Under the pieces are notes generated by a model that worked only from the letters and a program-made list of their open reading frames with translations, was not told the origin of the DNA and did no database searches. From Nematostella vectensis (taxonomy: Eukaryota > Cnidaria > Anthozoa > Actiniaria > Edwardsiidae): a stretch of DNA of 64,000 bases. Position numbers and translations under genes: made by a program. The DNA is taken from assembly GCF_932526225.1 (NCBI RefSeq), contig NC_064042.1, forward strand, positions 11,419,040 to 11,483,039, written 5' to 3'. This document shows positions 10,854-22,016 of this stretch, piece after piece. The stretch's first letter is position 1, and the number at the start of each line of letters is the position of its first letter.

Positions 10854-12890
10854 GTCCTCCTCGAGCCGTGTGGCACATAGGGCCTTCACAGTGATTTTCC
10901 ACTTTTCCCTGTCTGCTGCTTTTGACCGCACCTCGTCCCAGTTCCTCCACCCCGCCTCGCTTCTCTCCCTTTCCACAGTCCTTTGCCATGTTTTGGGTCT
11001 TTCCTGTTTTCTTCTGCCTTCTGGTGTCCAAGTTAATGCTACGCTGCAGTCATTTTCTCTTCCTTGTCTCAACACGTGTCCGATGATTTTCCATCGCCGC
11101 TTCACTTCACTGCTCAATTGATGTACTCCAGCTCTTCTCCGTACCTCTTCATTCGTTACATGGTCTTCCCAACTAATCTTCAATATCCTTCTCAATCACT
11201 TCTGTTGGAATACATCTAGCAATTTATCATCTTTCTTGTTCATCTTCCACGTCTCGCAACCGTACAATAAAACTGAAAGTACCAACGACTTGTAAATCTT
11301 TATCTTTGTCCGTCTCATGATCTTCTTTGAGTTCCATATACGTTTCAGCCTTGTGTACACACTCCTTGCTTTTGATAATCTATTTCTGAGATCTTTCATT
11401 CCACCACCCTCTCTGCAAACTTTTGCTCCTAGGTACGTAAACTCGCTGACGTCTTCGATTTCTTTTCCATTGATAACAATATTTCCATGCTGTTTGGCAT
11501 TTATCCTTAGCATCTTCGTCTTCTCTAAGTTTATTTTCAATCCCGCTCGCCTAGCCTCGCCGTCCAGCCTTGCTGTCTTCTTCTGAATATGATGTTTTGT
11601 TGAGGAAAGCAATGCTATGTCGTCCGCAAAGTCTAGATCGTCCAGTTTAGATGTAAATTTCCATCATATTCCATTTTCCCCTTTTCCAACTGACCTTCGC
11701 AATATCCAGTCCATGACCAATAGAAACATAAAGCCCGACATATTGTCTTTATGTTGAACCATTCTCCTGTTTCACCCTGATCTTCGACCGCACACTGGAA
11801 ATCTTCATAAAACAGCCTCACAATGCGTATAATCTTCTCTGGAACTCCATACTTTTCCATAATCACCCACAAACTCTCAAGATGGACTGAATCGAAGGCT
11901 TCCTCAAAGTCTATGAAATTAACATACAAAGTTGCCTGCCACTCATTCACTTGCTCTATGATGTTTCTCAGTATAAATACTTGCTCCGTAGTTCCTCTCC
12001 CTCTTCTAGCCAGCCTGCTCTTTTCTCAACTTTTTGTCAACTCCGTTTCGTATCCTGTCAATAACAATTCTTCCAAGTATCTTCCCTACGATGGACAATA
12101 ATGTGATTCCTTGTGAGTTCTTACATTCTTTCAAATTTCCTTTCTTTGGTAGCTTTATTATAAGCCCTTTTTTTCCAGTCATTTGGGATGGTTTCATGCC
12201 TCCACACTTTTACAAGTAGCTTATGCACTCGCTCGGCCGAGAATTCTGGGTCTGCCTTCAGCAACTCAGCTGTGATATTATCTATGCCCGGCGATTTTCC
12301 ATTCTTTAGTGTTGTGATTGTATCTTTTACTTCTCCGAAAGTTGGTTCATTGACGGATATTTCCTCTATCAATTCTCCGAATTCAAATTCAACTTCATCC
12401 TCCGGTTCTATGGGGTTATCTGGTTGCTCTCTATTTAATACCTTCCTAAAATGTTCTGTCCATCTCCTCTGTATTTCCTCTTTTTTACTGAGAAGGTTAC
12501 CGTCCTTATCCAACACTGCGGTGCTGTGCCTAGGTCTCTCGTTACATAGTTTCTTCGTCAATCCATATAAGGTCTTCATATATCCTCTAACCATTTCTTT
12601 TTGTCTGCCTTCAAACTTTGCTTCACTTCTCTGTCTTTTTCTCTGTACTTTTTCCTCAATTGCCCCTTAACTCTCTCCGATCGTGTACTCAATATTTTCT
12701 CATTCATCTGTTGTCTTTCATCTATCAGATTCCATGACTCTCCGCTAATCCATGGTTTGTTCTTCTTTCGTGGCTTACCTAAAACTGTCTCTGCAACTTC
12801 CAAGAGTGCCTTTTTCATTATAGTAAAGTCCCTTTCCATTTCTTCCTTTGCATCTACTACTACTTCTGTGGAAGTAGCACTTGTAAAAAA
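10833..12890 (-). mobile_element. 5'-truncated, decayed non-LTR retrotransposon (LINE)
   Basis: Reverse-strand fragments in several frames give a non-LTR reverse transcriptase in order: the linker before RT (12576-12890), the start of RT (12121-12594), the GKILGRIVIDRIRNG region (12006-12197), an AFDS motif (11890s), the catalytic FADD (about 11617-11632), and the C-terminal tail ending in GRRKQERPKTWQRTVERE (10848-11195). The AFDS-containing segment loses frame before FADD, consistent with a small deletion, and at least one in-frame stop lies in between. No endonuclease domain is seen, so the copy is 5'-truncated. The 3' end is three tandem 7-mers (10833-10853), a tail style seen in CR1/L2 and RTE elements. 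The clade is not settled. It is a dead copy. Confidence 0.85.
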
Positions 12891-13227
12891 GGAAATATGA
12901 AAAAAAATGCAAATGAACACGGGTAGACCAAAAGAAGTTGCCCAAGACTATGCTTCATACGGCACACAAATCTTCAAAAGAAAAACTTGAAAAGAAGCCT
13001 CTAATGTATATATTCTCTAACTGATTATCACCCTTTCTAAAAGACTAAATTTCAAATAGTGTATATGGGTATGAAATACTCTTGAAAGTGTTTACTACTG
13101 ACTACTGAGTTTTTTGAAAAGCACTATATAACAAAGGCTATCTTCTGTTTCTGCAAATGTGGATTAAGGTTGTTAATAATAGGCAAAGGAAAGTTACTGG
13201 AAACCACTGTGGAATAAATGATTACAA
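12891..13227. other. Non-coding spacer
   Basis: AT-rich sequence between the LINE remnant and the 82-bp repeats. No gene or repeat recognised. Confidence 0.5.
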
Positions 13228-13437
13228 TTCGACGCGCGCTACCGTGGTCAACTTTGCAGTTTGAAGTAAGCCAATAAGCATGAGAGAAACGTTTTATCTG
13301 ATACGAAGCGCGCAACCGTGTTCAACTTGACAGTTTGAAGGAAGCCAATAAGGATGCGAGGAACGTGTTATCTGATACGACGCGCGCTACCGTGGCCACC
13401 TTGACGGTTTTGTAAACCAATAATGGTGTGAGAAATT
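13228..13437 (+). repeat. ~82-bp tandem repeat, about 2.5 copies
   Basis: Units contain ACGCGCGCTACCGTGG, then TCAACTTTGCAGTTTGAAG, then GCCAATAAG, and are separated by TTATCTGATACGA. Copies start near 13228, 13307 and 13377 and differ by point changes. Each carries a CCAATAA string. Confidence 0.8.
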
Positions 13438-13614
13438 TTAGAGCCCAAAATACCTTCAATCGATACTCCTAGTGCACGTATGTTTAGCACATTTTCAAGG
13501 CACCAAGTCTAGAGGACACCACTCATCCATTCACGTAATTGTGAAAGGAACTGCAATCCTAATAGTGGAGCTCCCACTCGGCGCGAGGGAGGGGATGTCA
13601 AGTGCGGTGCAAAT

Positions 13615-14440
13615 ATGTTGTCATGTAATTTGTGATATCATCGATGACGTGTCATGTATGTAACAAGGGGGGTGCACCTATATAGTCACGTAATTGTGAC
13701 GCCATTGATGATTTCACTAGAAGCAAAAATCTGCTGACGTCATCAAAATAAAAAAATTACTTATATCTCACGAAGAAATTATCGTATGGCAACCAAACTC
13801 GTTAGGTGTCATGTAGGTGTCAAGGGGGATGCAACAATATGGTCACGTGTTGCCATCGATGACCTCGCTTAAAGCAAAAACGTGATTAAAAGCAAAAACA
13901 TTCATATCTGTTGAAAGAAACAAAAACTTGCAGGTGTCATGTTTGTGTCAAGGGGAGTGCAAAAATATGGTCACGTGATTTGTGACGTCATCGAGGACGT
14001 CACTAAAAGCAAAACTATTATAATTTCTTTAAAAACAAAAATATCCATATCTAATGAACTAAACATCATATAACAACCAATCTTGGTATGAGTCATGAAG
14101 GTGTTATGGGGGTGCACCAATATGGTCACGTGATTTTGACGTCATCAATGACGTCACTGTAATAAAAATATGCTGACGTCATCAAAATAAAATTTATATT
14201 TATATATTTCATTAAAGAAACATCGTGTGACAATGAAAATCGGTAGGTGTGATGAATGTTTCAAGTGCGATGCAATGCAATGAGATGGTCATGTGACGTC
14301 ATCGATGACGTCAATAAATTAAAACTACCCTGACGCCGAATCATGGTATGACAACTAAACTTGTTATGTGTCATGTAGATGTGGGGGAAGGGGGGCATAA
14401 AAAGTTGGTTGCGTGATCTGTGAAATCGTTGACGTCGTCA
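13615..14440 (+). repeat. Diverged satellite built on CRE/E-box palindromes
   Basis: Five to six diverged units of roughly 115-165 bases repeat the same order: GGTGTCATGTAGGTGTCAAG, a G-rich block, ATGGTCACGTGATTTGTGA, GACGTCATCGATGACGTCA, AAAAGCAAAAAT, and a tract ending GTATGGCAACCAAACT. Every unit has a CACGTG-like and/or TGACGTCA-like core. The copy at 14294-14313 is a perfect 20-bp palindrome. TGACGTCA is the CREB/ATF site and CACGTG the bHLH-type E-box. No transposase is encoded. Confidence 0.8.
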
Positions 14441-15900
14441 AAAACAGAAATATAAAAATATTTAATATTATTAATAATATTTATTATTAAGCGTAGCAAA
14501 GATTTGATCGTTTGGAGCTCCGCTTTTAGGCAATGCCTAAATCTATATATTAGGCCGTTTTTTCGAAGCTTAAGATTAGAGAATAGTAGGGTGAAATAAT
14601 AAACCCTCAAAATGCCATGGATTTTATCCCAGAAAAAGTGTTGATACCCCTGACATGCTCGTATCCCCGGCCATAATATACCCCTAATCTCTTCAAGAAT
14701 GGCGTGGGTGTGCTTTGAAAAAGGAGCAGCTAAGTGGCTTTAAAAGCAAGAACAAATCAACCAACAATAAACTTTATTTCAAATAAACCAACGTATTCAC
14801 ACATATTCACAATATACTTTCATCCCATGAAACTTGGCTCAGCCAAAATTCAAAGCACCATGGTGTGTATGGCACATGGTCACGGTCTCCTTTTTAATCG
14901 GAGCAGGGGATAATAAGGAAGCCAAAATCCTTGTGATTTCATTCCCATGCATATATACCCCATAATAGTACATAAATATTTTATGTAACATAAAGTTACC
15001 AATAGTTATTTTACATCGTAAATTATATTAGATAAATTCAGGGTCTCATTCTCGTAAGTTTACCTAGCGCAACATTGAATACGAGATTGAAAGTATCGTA
15101 GACAACGATAAATATTTATTGAGATATCATATCAAATTCAGTTAGTTAAAACTGTAATGCCAAGAGATTAACTGAGCTTATATATACCTTCTAAAAGGTG
15201 CCAATTTTCCTGCCATTTCACATTCGCGAAAAGATACCATCCATTTCCATCAGATTTTTCAAGCAAGGCACTAAGATACTTCAATTAAAATATTATCAAT
15301 AACATAGATCTGAAGCAGACCTCGAAATATTGGAAGATAAATATTTTTTGAGGGGACGGGAGGGGGGTGGGCAAAGCCACGCCCCTGCTGTCAGTCAGTA
15401 ACATTTTTGAAAATATTGTGGGACACATGCCCCCAGTGCCCCACCCAGTGCTGCAGTATAAGAATTTTTTTATATTTTGCAATGAGGTCCTCAGGAGGTT
15501 TTCAACTGTAAGCAATAACACATGAGTTGTTGATTGGACATTCTTTAAATGAGGTTTACGTGCCAAATCCCACCTTACTCCCCTATGTATTGTATCCTTC
15601 CTTGTCCAGGAAGCTCGCACTCGCATTGTTTTTTTAATCCCTTTTTCCTGATATTTTTTTTTAAATTCAGAAATTGGAAACTTCAAAAATTGTTTCTAGA
15701 AGTTATTTTGATGTAAACCATCAGGGGGGGGGGTCTCAAACATGGCTTTAATTTTGGTGGTTATCCTGGACCGCCACGATATGTCACACGCTTACAATGC
15801 CGCGTTTATCCATGTCGTCACGCCATAGCGTGATAAAATATCATGTTGTCCTGAAATAATTACATTGTTTGTCGAGGTAGCATTGTGTTATTTATGAAAA
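14441..15900. other. Non-coding, gene-poor
   Basis: AT-rich sequence with G-tracts near 15360 and 15725. A GGGGTGGGCAAAGCCACGCC stretch and its flanks look like fragments of an interspersed repeat but could not be delimited. The 133-residue reverse frame at 15285-15686 has no recognisable domain. Confidence 0.45.
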
Positions 15901-15923
15901 GGACCACGTGTTCCATGCGTTTT

Positions 15924-16310
15924 TTATGACAACATAACATTGTCACCATATCAATCATCAAATGGATGCGGCCCAATCGCTTTGTGACAATAGTGTCCCT
16001 TCCATCCGTAAGTATTGCGTGAAAACATAACCTTGTCACATGTCAATCATCAAATGGATGCGGCCCAACCGTTGACATGAGGGTACTGTCCCTTCCATCC
16101 GTAAGTATTGCGTGACAACATAAATTTGTCACATCAAAAAAAGGATGACATGACGCAGTCCCATTGCTTAAATGGGACGCTATTAGCAAGTATTATGGAA
16201 CAATATGACGTCCCATAAAAAATCACATGGCGCGGTCCCGTTGTTGAAATGGTTGGACTGCCTCCTTTTCGCAAGTATTACGGGACAATATGACTTTGTC
16301 ATAACATGTC
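15924..16310 (+). repeat. ~92-bp tandem repeat, about four diverging copies
   Basis: AATGGATGCGGCCCAA recurs at 15961 and 16053, and CATCCGTAAGTATTGCGTGA follows in each. Two further copies toward 16310 are more diverged (GCAAGTATTATGG, GCAAGTATTACGG). The array ends about 50 bases from the GPCR stop codon, on its 3' side. Confidence 0.8.
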
Positions 16311-16358
16311 CATCAATGCCTCCCACAGGACGAAGTCTGAGACGAGTACCCCACGTGA

Positions 16359-18547
16359 TCAATTCTCATTCGAACCAATAAGATTGTTTTCAGGCTCAAA
16401 AGCGTCCGGGGAATCAGACTCAACAGACCCTACTACACACGCCATCTTGTTAGATGAATTACTGTCCCGGAAGCAGTTCGCGTCCCCCCCGTCACAAGGG
16501 CTATTATTGGGCGCAAGGCTATCGTTCCTCAGCTTCTGCAGGGGAATACCCGTAAGTGACATCCGGGTACGTAGCGTGGCGCCTCGACTGATGGACGTAC
16601 TACTGCGCCTGCGCGCTCCTGTCGTTGTGAAGGTTCTACGAAACTCGCGGCGGTAGTTCTCGGAAAACAGCACATAGAGTATAGGATTGATGGCAGAGTT
16701 AGCAAAGCCGAACCAGGGTAGGAAGAGCATCACTCTGAAAGGAATCATGTTGTTGATGTTATCTTCGTAAAAGACGGAAAGCAGCTCACGGATTTGGAAT
16801 GGGAACCAGCAGACTGCGAACACCACCACCACCGTGATTAGCATAATGGTAGCACGTCGAGTCGAAGATTGGATCTTTTTGTGAGCTTGGAGACTCCGCT
16901 GACCAGGAGGCTTGCGGGACCAGAGCTTTAGGCCGGTGAAAATGTACATGATGAGGATTAAAGCTAAAGTAAAAAATGAATAAATAAATACATGTTAATG
17001 AATAAATTTATACAGAATAGCATCACTTAGTTTAAATTGCTGTTGATTTAAAAGAAACCCTAACATTCGTCTCGTCATAAACATGACCACCCCCAGTGAC
17101 AGTACTTACTAACCGAGGGCCATATGTAAGAAAACTGTATATTCGGTTAAATATGCTACCCTCTATAAACATAGATTACAAAGATTACATGTCTGTTTGT
17201 TGTTGTTTTGGGAAGGCAGGCTTCACGTTAAAACACCCCCATGTTAGAGACCTGGCGGGAAATATTTTTTTTTAAACAGACCACCAGGTTGTCAAATTTT
17301 TCACCAGGCCACTGGAAGTTTTTTTAAATATCTAGGCCGGGTTGAAATTCGGGGGAAAACTCTGCGTGCGCGGGGCATGGGGGAGAGAGAATTGGTCACT
17401 ACTTACCTAAAGGGATTATGTAGGTAGTAATGGTGTAGACAGCGATATAGTGCCTCTCTGATTGGCCCGATTCTTCCCATAATTCGTTACAGACGTAGAC
17501 GCCGTTCTTCAGGTGGACCTTAGTGATGAGGAATATGGGCGTGGTGAAGGCAATGGTGGCCGCCCAGATACCAAGAATCATAAACTTGACGATCTTACGG
17601 GTCAAGATCACCTGAAAGTATAATAGTCACCATCGTCACAAGCAATCACAATCGTCATTATGACTATTCTGTCAAGAGCCAAGATCACCTGAAAAAAGTG
17701 ATAATTATCACCATCGTCACAATCAACACCATTATGAACATAAGCCATTATTACTATCACAATGACAGTGTTTTATATTTTCAATACCAGAAAGTGGCCC
17801 TAGTATATTGGTTGGAATACACCACATTGCATTTTACTGATTTACTACATAACATTGTAGCTTTGTTTCCAAAACTGGCACCAGAACATGCTCTAAGGTA
17901 CACCATATTTATTTTAATCCTTAATAACTAAATGACATAGTTTATACTTTTTGCGTGAATGTGGTCCTAGAGCATGCTTATGGTACATCCTTTTTTCTTT
18001 ATTCCAGAACCACTAAGCAAAATTGTTTATAGGTTTATGCGAAGAAGTGGTCCTTAGACATTCTGAGGTACGCTACATTTTTATATACCTTCATCGGGAA
18101 TATAATGGCGAAGCTGCGATCCAGACTAATGCAAACGAGTGTGAAGACGGAGCACGCGACTGAGCCAGCCTGGGCCGAGTGACAGAACTTACACAGGAAA
18201 TCCCCAAACCCGCCTCCAAACCACGTGTCTGTGATATAGAACCACTTGATGACATACGGGATATCGAAGGTAATCCACAGATCAGCCACGGCCATGTTGG
18301 CGATGAGGATGTTGGTTGTGTTGCGCATGTGGTTGCACGAGCATACAATGTATACCACGATAGAGTTCCCGACAAGCGCCACCACGAAGATCAGTGACGC
18401 AAAGATGGTAAGGCCGATTTGGATGTCGGCGGGAAAGTATAGTCCATGGGTGGCGTTCTGAGACGTCGCGTTGAAACCTGAAACAAACGGGAACAGGTCT
18501 ATGAACGGTATGTGAGAGGCATATGAACGGAGAAAAAGGATGGACAC
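16359..18547 (-). CDS. Class A (rhodopsin-like) GPCR, neuropeptide-receptor-like, at least three exons
   Basis: Seven-transmembrane plasma-membrane receptor. Exons on the reverse strand: 18547 (or 18477) to 18089, 17611-17407, 16963-16359. Donors are AAG|GTATAT and TTAG|GTAAGT, acceptors TTTCAG and TTTAG, and phases agree. Exon 1 carries TM1 with the G-N motif, TM2 (ANMAVADL), TM3 and the DRY position, here DRS. Exon 2 carries TM4 and the extracellular loop 2 Cys. Exon 3 carries TM6 (CWFPFQ), TM7 (NPILY) and a Ser-rich tail. Two N-A-T glycosylation sites lie before TM1. The pattern resembles peptide receptors (tachykinin, NPY or orexin type), but the ligand is unknown. The start is uncertain: a strong acceptor (TTTGTTTCAG) at 18478-18479 suggests the N-terminus is in an unseen upstream exon, and the ATG at 18547 then lies in intron. 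Confidence 0.88.
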
Positions 18548-21500
18548 ATCAACTGGCTGCTAACGGTATGTGAGATTCCATCGATAGCCATGTGAATGGT
18601 TATATGAACAGCGTTTGAAGGGGATATTATCAAAAGCCTGCTGGGCGTGACTGGTTACCTTATCAAGACTGGTTATACCAATGCGACCGATCACTATACA
18701 GCGTTATTTTAAATCTGTTGATGGCATCAAGACATGCGAAAGTGTTGGCTTTCTAGCATTAATATCCAAAAGTGTGGTTAATGTGGCCTGCGGCAAATGA
18801 AAAAAAGTCATCCAACTTCAAAGCGCTCCAATACCATAATTAATTGCGCAACATTAGTCATTCTTCCAAATACTAAAGAACGAAATCCCGTAGATTCGTA
18901 GCTCATTACAATCGGGCCACCTTAAAGCTAAACCATCGAAGCCAAGTGCGTAATGTTTCGCTTTCATTATAACAAGACACATGATCCTAATACTCGCTTG
19001 TGTCCTAGCGCATGTCCTAATACTTGCTTGTGTACATAATGTGTGTTGAGATGATAGGATATTTTAGTCTAGATCAACAAATGTCAACAATGGCGTTTTA
19101 TTTACCGCTGATCCCAGCTTTAAAAAGGGCCGCGCCATTCGCTTTGATCGTTCGCTTTTTATACATCCCTATACCTATACCTTATGCCTCTTCCCTCGCC
19201 TAGAGTGTTTCAATCTGTATGAAGTATATGAAATTAGTTCTCGGTGATTCGTTTTGATCTTGGCCACCAAGAATCCATATAGATTTATCGTAAAGGAATA
19301 GCGCATATTCACTCAAACCACTGACCAATCAATTATTTTTGTGTTTGCAGTCTGAAGAACTATGGCGCGAGAGTAAAAGCAAACAACTCATTGATTGGTT
19401 TGGGTGGTTGACCGACTACGCTCTAACACCGGATGACACATTGATTTTGGATTCTTCGCGAAATTTTTTTCTTATATCACTGTCACATTTAAAAAAAGGA
19501 CATGACGCAAATGTTGTTGTTTTTGTAACTCGTATCGGCCGTTACCGGTAGAAACTAGTTCCGGTACAAAATGTTTAATATGTCCGTTTTAGTTCCTTTT
19601 TCTAGGTTATTGAACCTTTAATTTTGATAACCAGAATCAGAAATTTGAGAAATTTGAGGCAATGAAGCCAGCGTTATATATTTATCCAAAACCCTAGCTC
19701 ACACCCTGGACTGGCCTAAGAAAGGGGAATTTCCTAAAAGTTGTGAATAAAGCCTAGATGATTAAGGAAATGGTACCTTTGTCAGCCATGGTTTCGAGGT
19801 CTTAGAGACCTTTCAAACTTGTCCTTTCTTCTGTTTGTTTTCAATCTCGATCCAAGTAGAACACGTTATCTGAAATAAAGGAAAACAAGATATTCTATGT
19901 AATTGCGAAAAAAAAAAGGAACTATTAACCTGATCTGATGATGGACGAAAAGAGGTGTTACATTGACCGAAAGGTAAGGGGGATCGAAAAAGAATCGTAG
20001 AAGATGACGCGGTGAAGCTTACATGACGCTTAGAGGATGGCAAGCCGACGAGATAACATTGTTCACCTAACCCTTAGTGGAGGTGGAATTTAGTTTTTCA
20101 TAACACAAACTTCACTAGCGCCCCTTCCATAGCATCGTGTTACTTTGAAAACAAAATACCCTTCATGTCTTATCATGTATAAAGAAAGATCAAACTGTTA
20201 TATCCCGAGGGTTACACTTTAGTGAACTATGTCCTTTTACACTCATTTAGTGCTCTTTCCAGAGCACCTTTTTTTGCTGGAAGAAACCTTCAAGTAACCA
20301 AAGGATCTGATAATGCATGTCGAGCAACACGTACCTTACATCCACTCTTTACCCAATAAGCTACTGGCAATCGATCACAATTAATTCCCGCGGACTCCAT
20401 AGTGGATTTTATCCGCGGTACGCCCTGTGTGGGTGATTATTATGCGCGGGGTTACCACCGGTCGCAGGATGTGTATTTGACTGCCCTAATCGCACACACG
20501 ATTGAAGATTGAGATCCGCGATTGCAAGACGACAGGAGATCCACGCCTCAAATACCGCAACAAGTCTAAATACCGTCATTTTCTTTCATCCCAAAACAAA
20601 ACGCACTACCCTATAGCGCATTACGAAGAACGGTTAAAAAAATCGTGGCCATTAGAAACTCGAGTTGTCCGAGGATTAACGTTGTAACGTTGCGTGTACG
20701 TGTAGGATAGAACTGTGAATACATTAAGAGATAAAAGGATTCGCCAGTAATGAAGTTATAGCGTTTGTTGACTTCTTCACTCTCGCAGCTGGTCTTACGT
20801 CAACACAGCGATTCTTGAGCACGGAAACATAGACGCGGAAGGGTAGAACAGAACAAATCCTAGTTGGAAACTGGGGTGCTTGGACACTCGTAATACGATT
20901 CATAAGCATGATTTAAATCGGTGGTGTTAATTGTTCAGTTTTTAGTATGCATTGAAGAGGAAATACAATGAAGGTGCTAATAAGATCCGTTTATCAACCA
21001 TCTTAATAGTTTTATTATCAATAATTTTTCTTTTCCGTTATCTTATTTTCATTAGGGCACTCGATAGTAAACAAAAGACCACTACAAGTTGTAGTTGGTC
21101 TAATAGATGGGAGAGATTTCACATTATGCAGCCTTTCTAAGGAAGTTCGTATGCCCCACATGATTGTGGTTATGGTCTAGTTTGAAAAGAAAATAGAGTG
21201 AAATAACAAAACATTATTATCACAATATTCAAACAAAAGCAATCCACAAGAGAAAACGAAAAGTATATAATGTGCTTTATTAGTTCCTTGTCTTTTGTCT
21301 TTTCAGCTGCTTGCCTTTAGCGCATGCGTAGACTATCGATCAAATTCGAAACTCTGTACGTCAAAATCAGACACTAAATTGTCTCTCGGGTGTCGATCTT
21401 TTCTAATAGTCCTTCAAGAATGAGCAGCGTGTACAAGTGCAGTAAGGTAGCGTTCATTAAATACCCTGGGGGGGGGGACGTATCAGTACTTTTATTCTCT

Positions 21501-21741
21501 CTTGTAATGCAAGCGTGAATTTTTTTCGCGCATTGTTATTTTCGGGGTTATTCTTTTGCGCACTTTTTGTATCATAAACAAGTCATAGTTTCGGCATTTC
21601 CTCCAGTGGTCATTTTCATTCTACATTGTATTTGCATTCACGTCAAACTGATTTTCATTTTTTGATAATCGACTTACTTTAATAAGACCGCAATTCATAT
21701 GGTTCGTTGCTAGTTACTTTATTCGCTAAACGACGTAAAAC
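18548..21741. other. Non-coding, upstream of the GPCR
   Basis: No conserved exon or repeat family recognised. A missing 5' exon or the promoter of the GPCR may be here. Small frames such as 19339-19551 and 20502-20687 have no recognisable features. Confidence 0.4.
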
Positions 21742-21743
21742 TA

Positions 21744-22014
21744 CACTCTTTTTTTTATAAGAACCTTTTTTATAAGAACATCCAGCCTGAGATTTCACCA
21801 AACGTTAAGAAAATGCTAAGAACATGCCGAGGCTCAGATAGCAGAAAAAAAATTTCTTTTTTACTCCTGATGCGTTCTAAAATGCAGAATCAAATTGTGT
21901 TCATAGTAAGAAACTTATTATTGTTATTGAACATATCCAGCCTTAAATTGTCCCAAAAATAAGAACGGCCCAGCCTTAACTGAAAATTTGAAGTTCTTAT
22001 AAAAAAAAAGAGTG
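21744..22014. mobile_element. TA-flanked MITE, ~270 bp
   Basis: Terminal inverted repeats of about 21 bases start CACTCTTTTTTTTATAAGAA at 21744 and have their complement ending at 22014. TA flanks both ends (21742-21743 and 22015-22016), as expected for Tc1/mariner-type target duplication. No transposase frame. Confidence 0.75.
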
Positions 22015-22016
22015 TA

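Noticed and set aside
11317-12900. Forward-strand open frames of 60-160 codons
   Set aside because: They are shadows of the reverse-strand reverse-transcriptase remnant.
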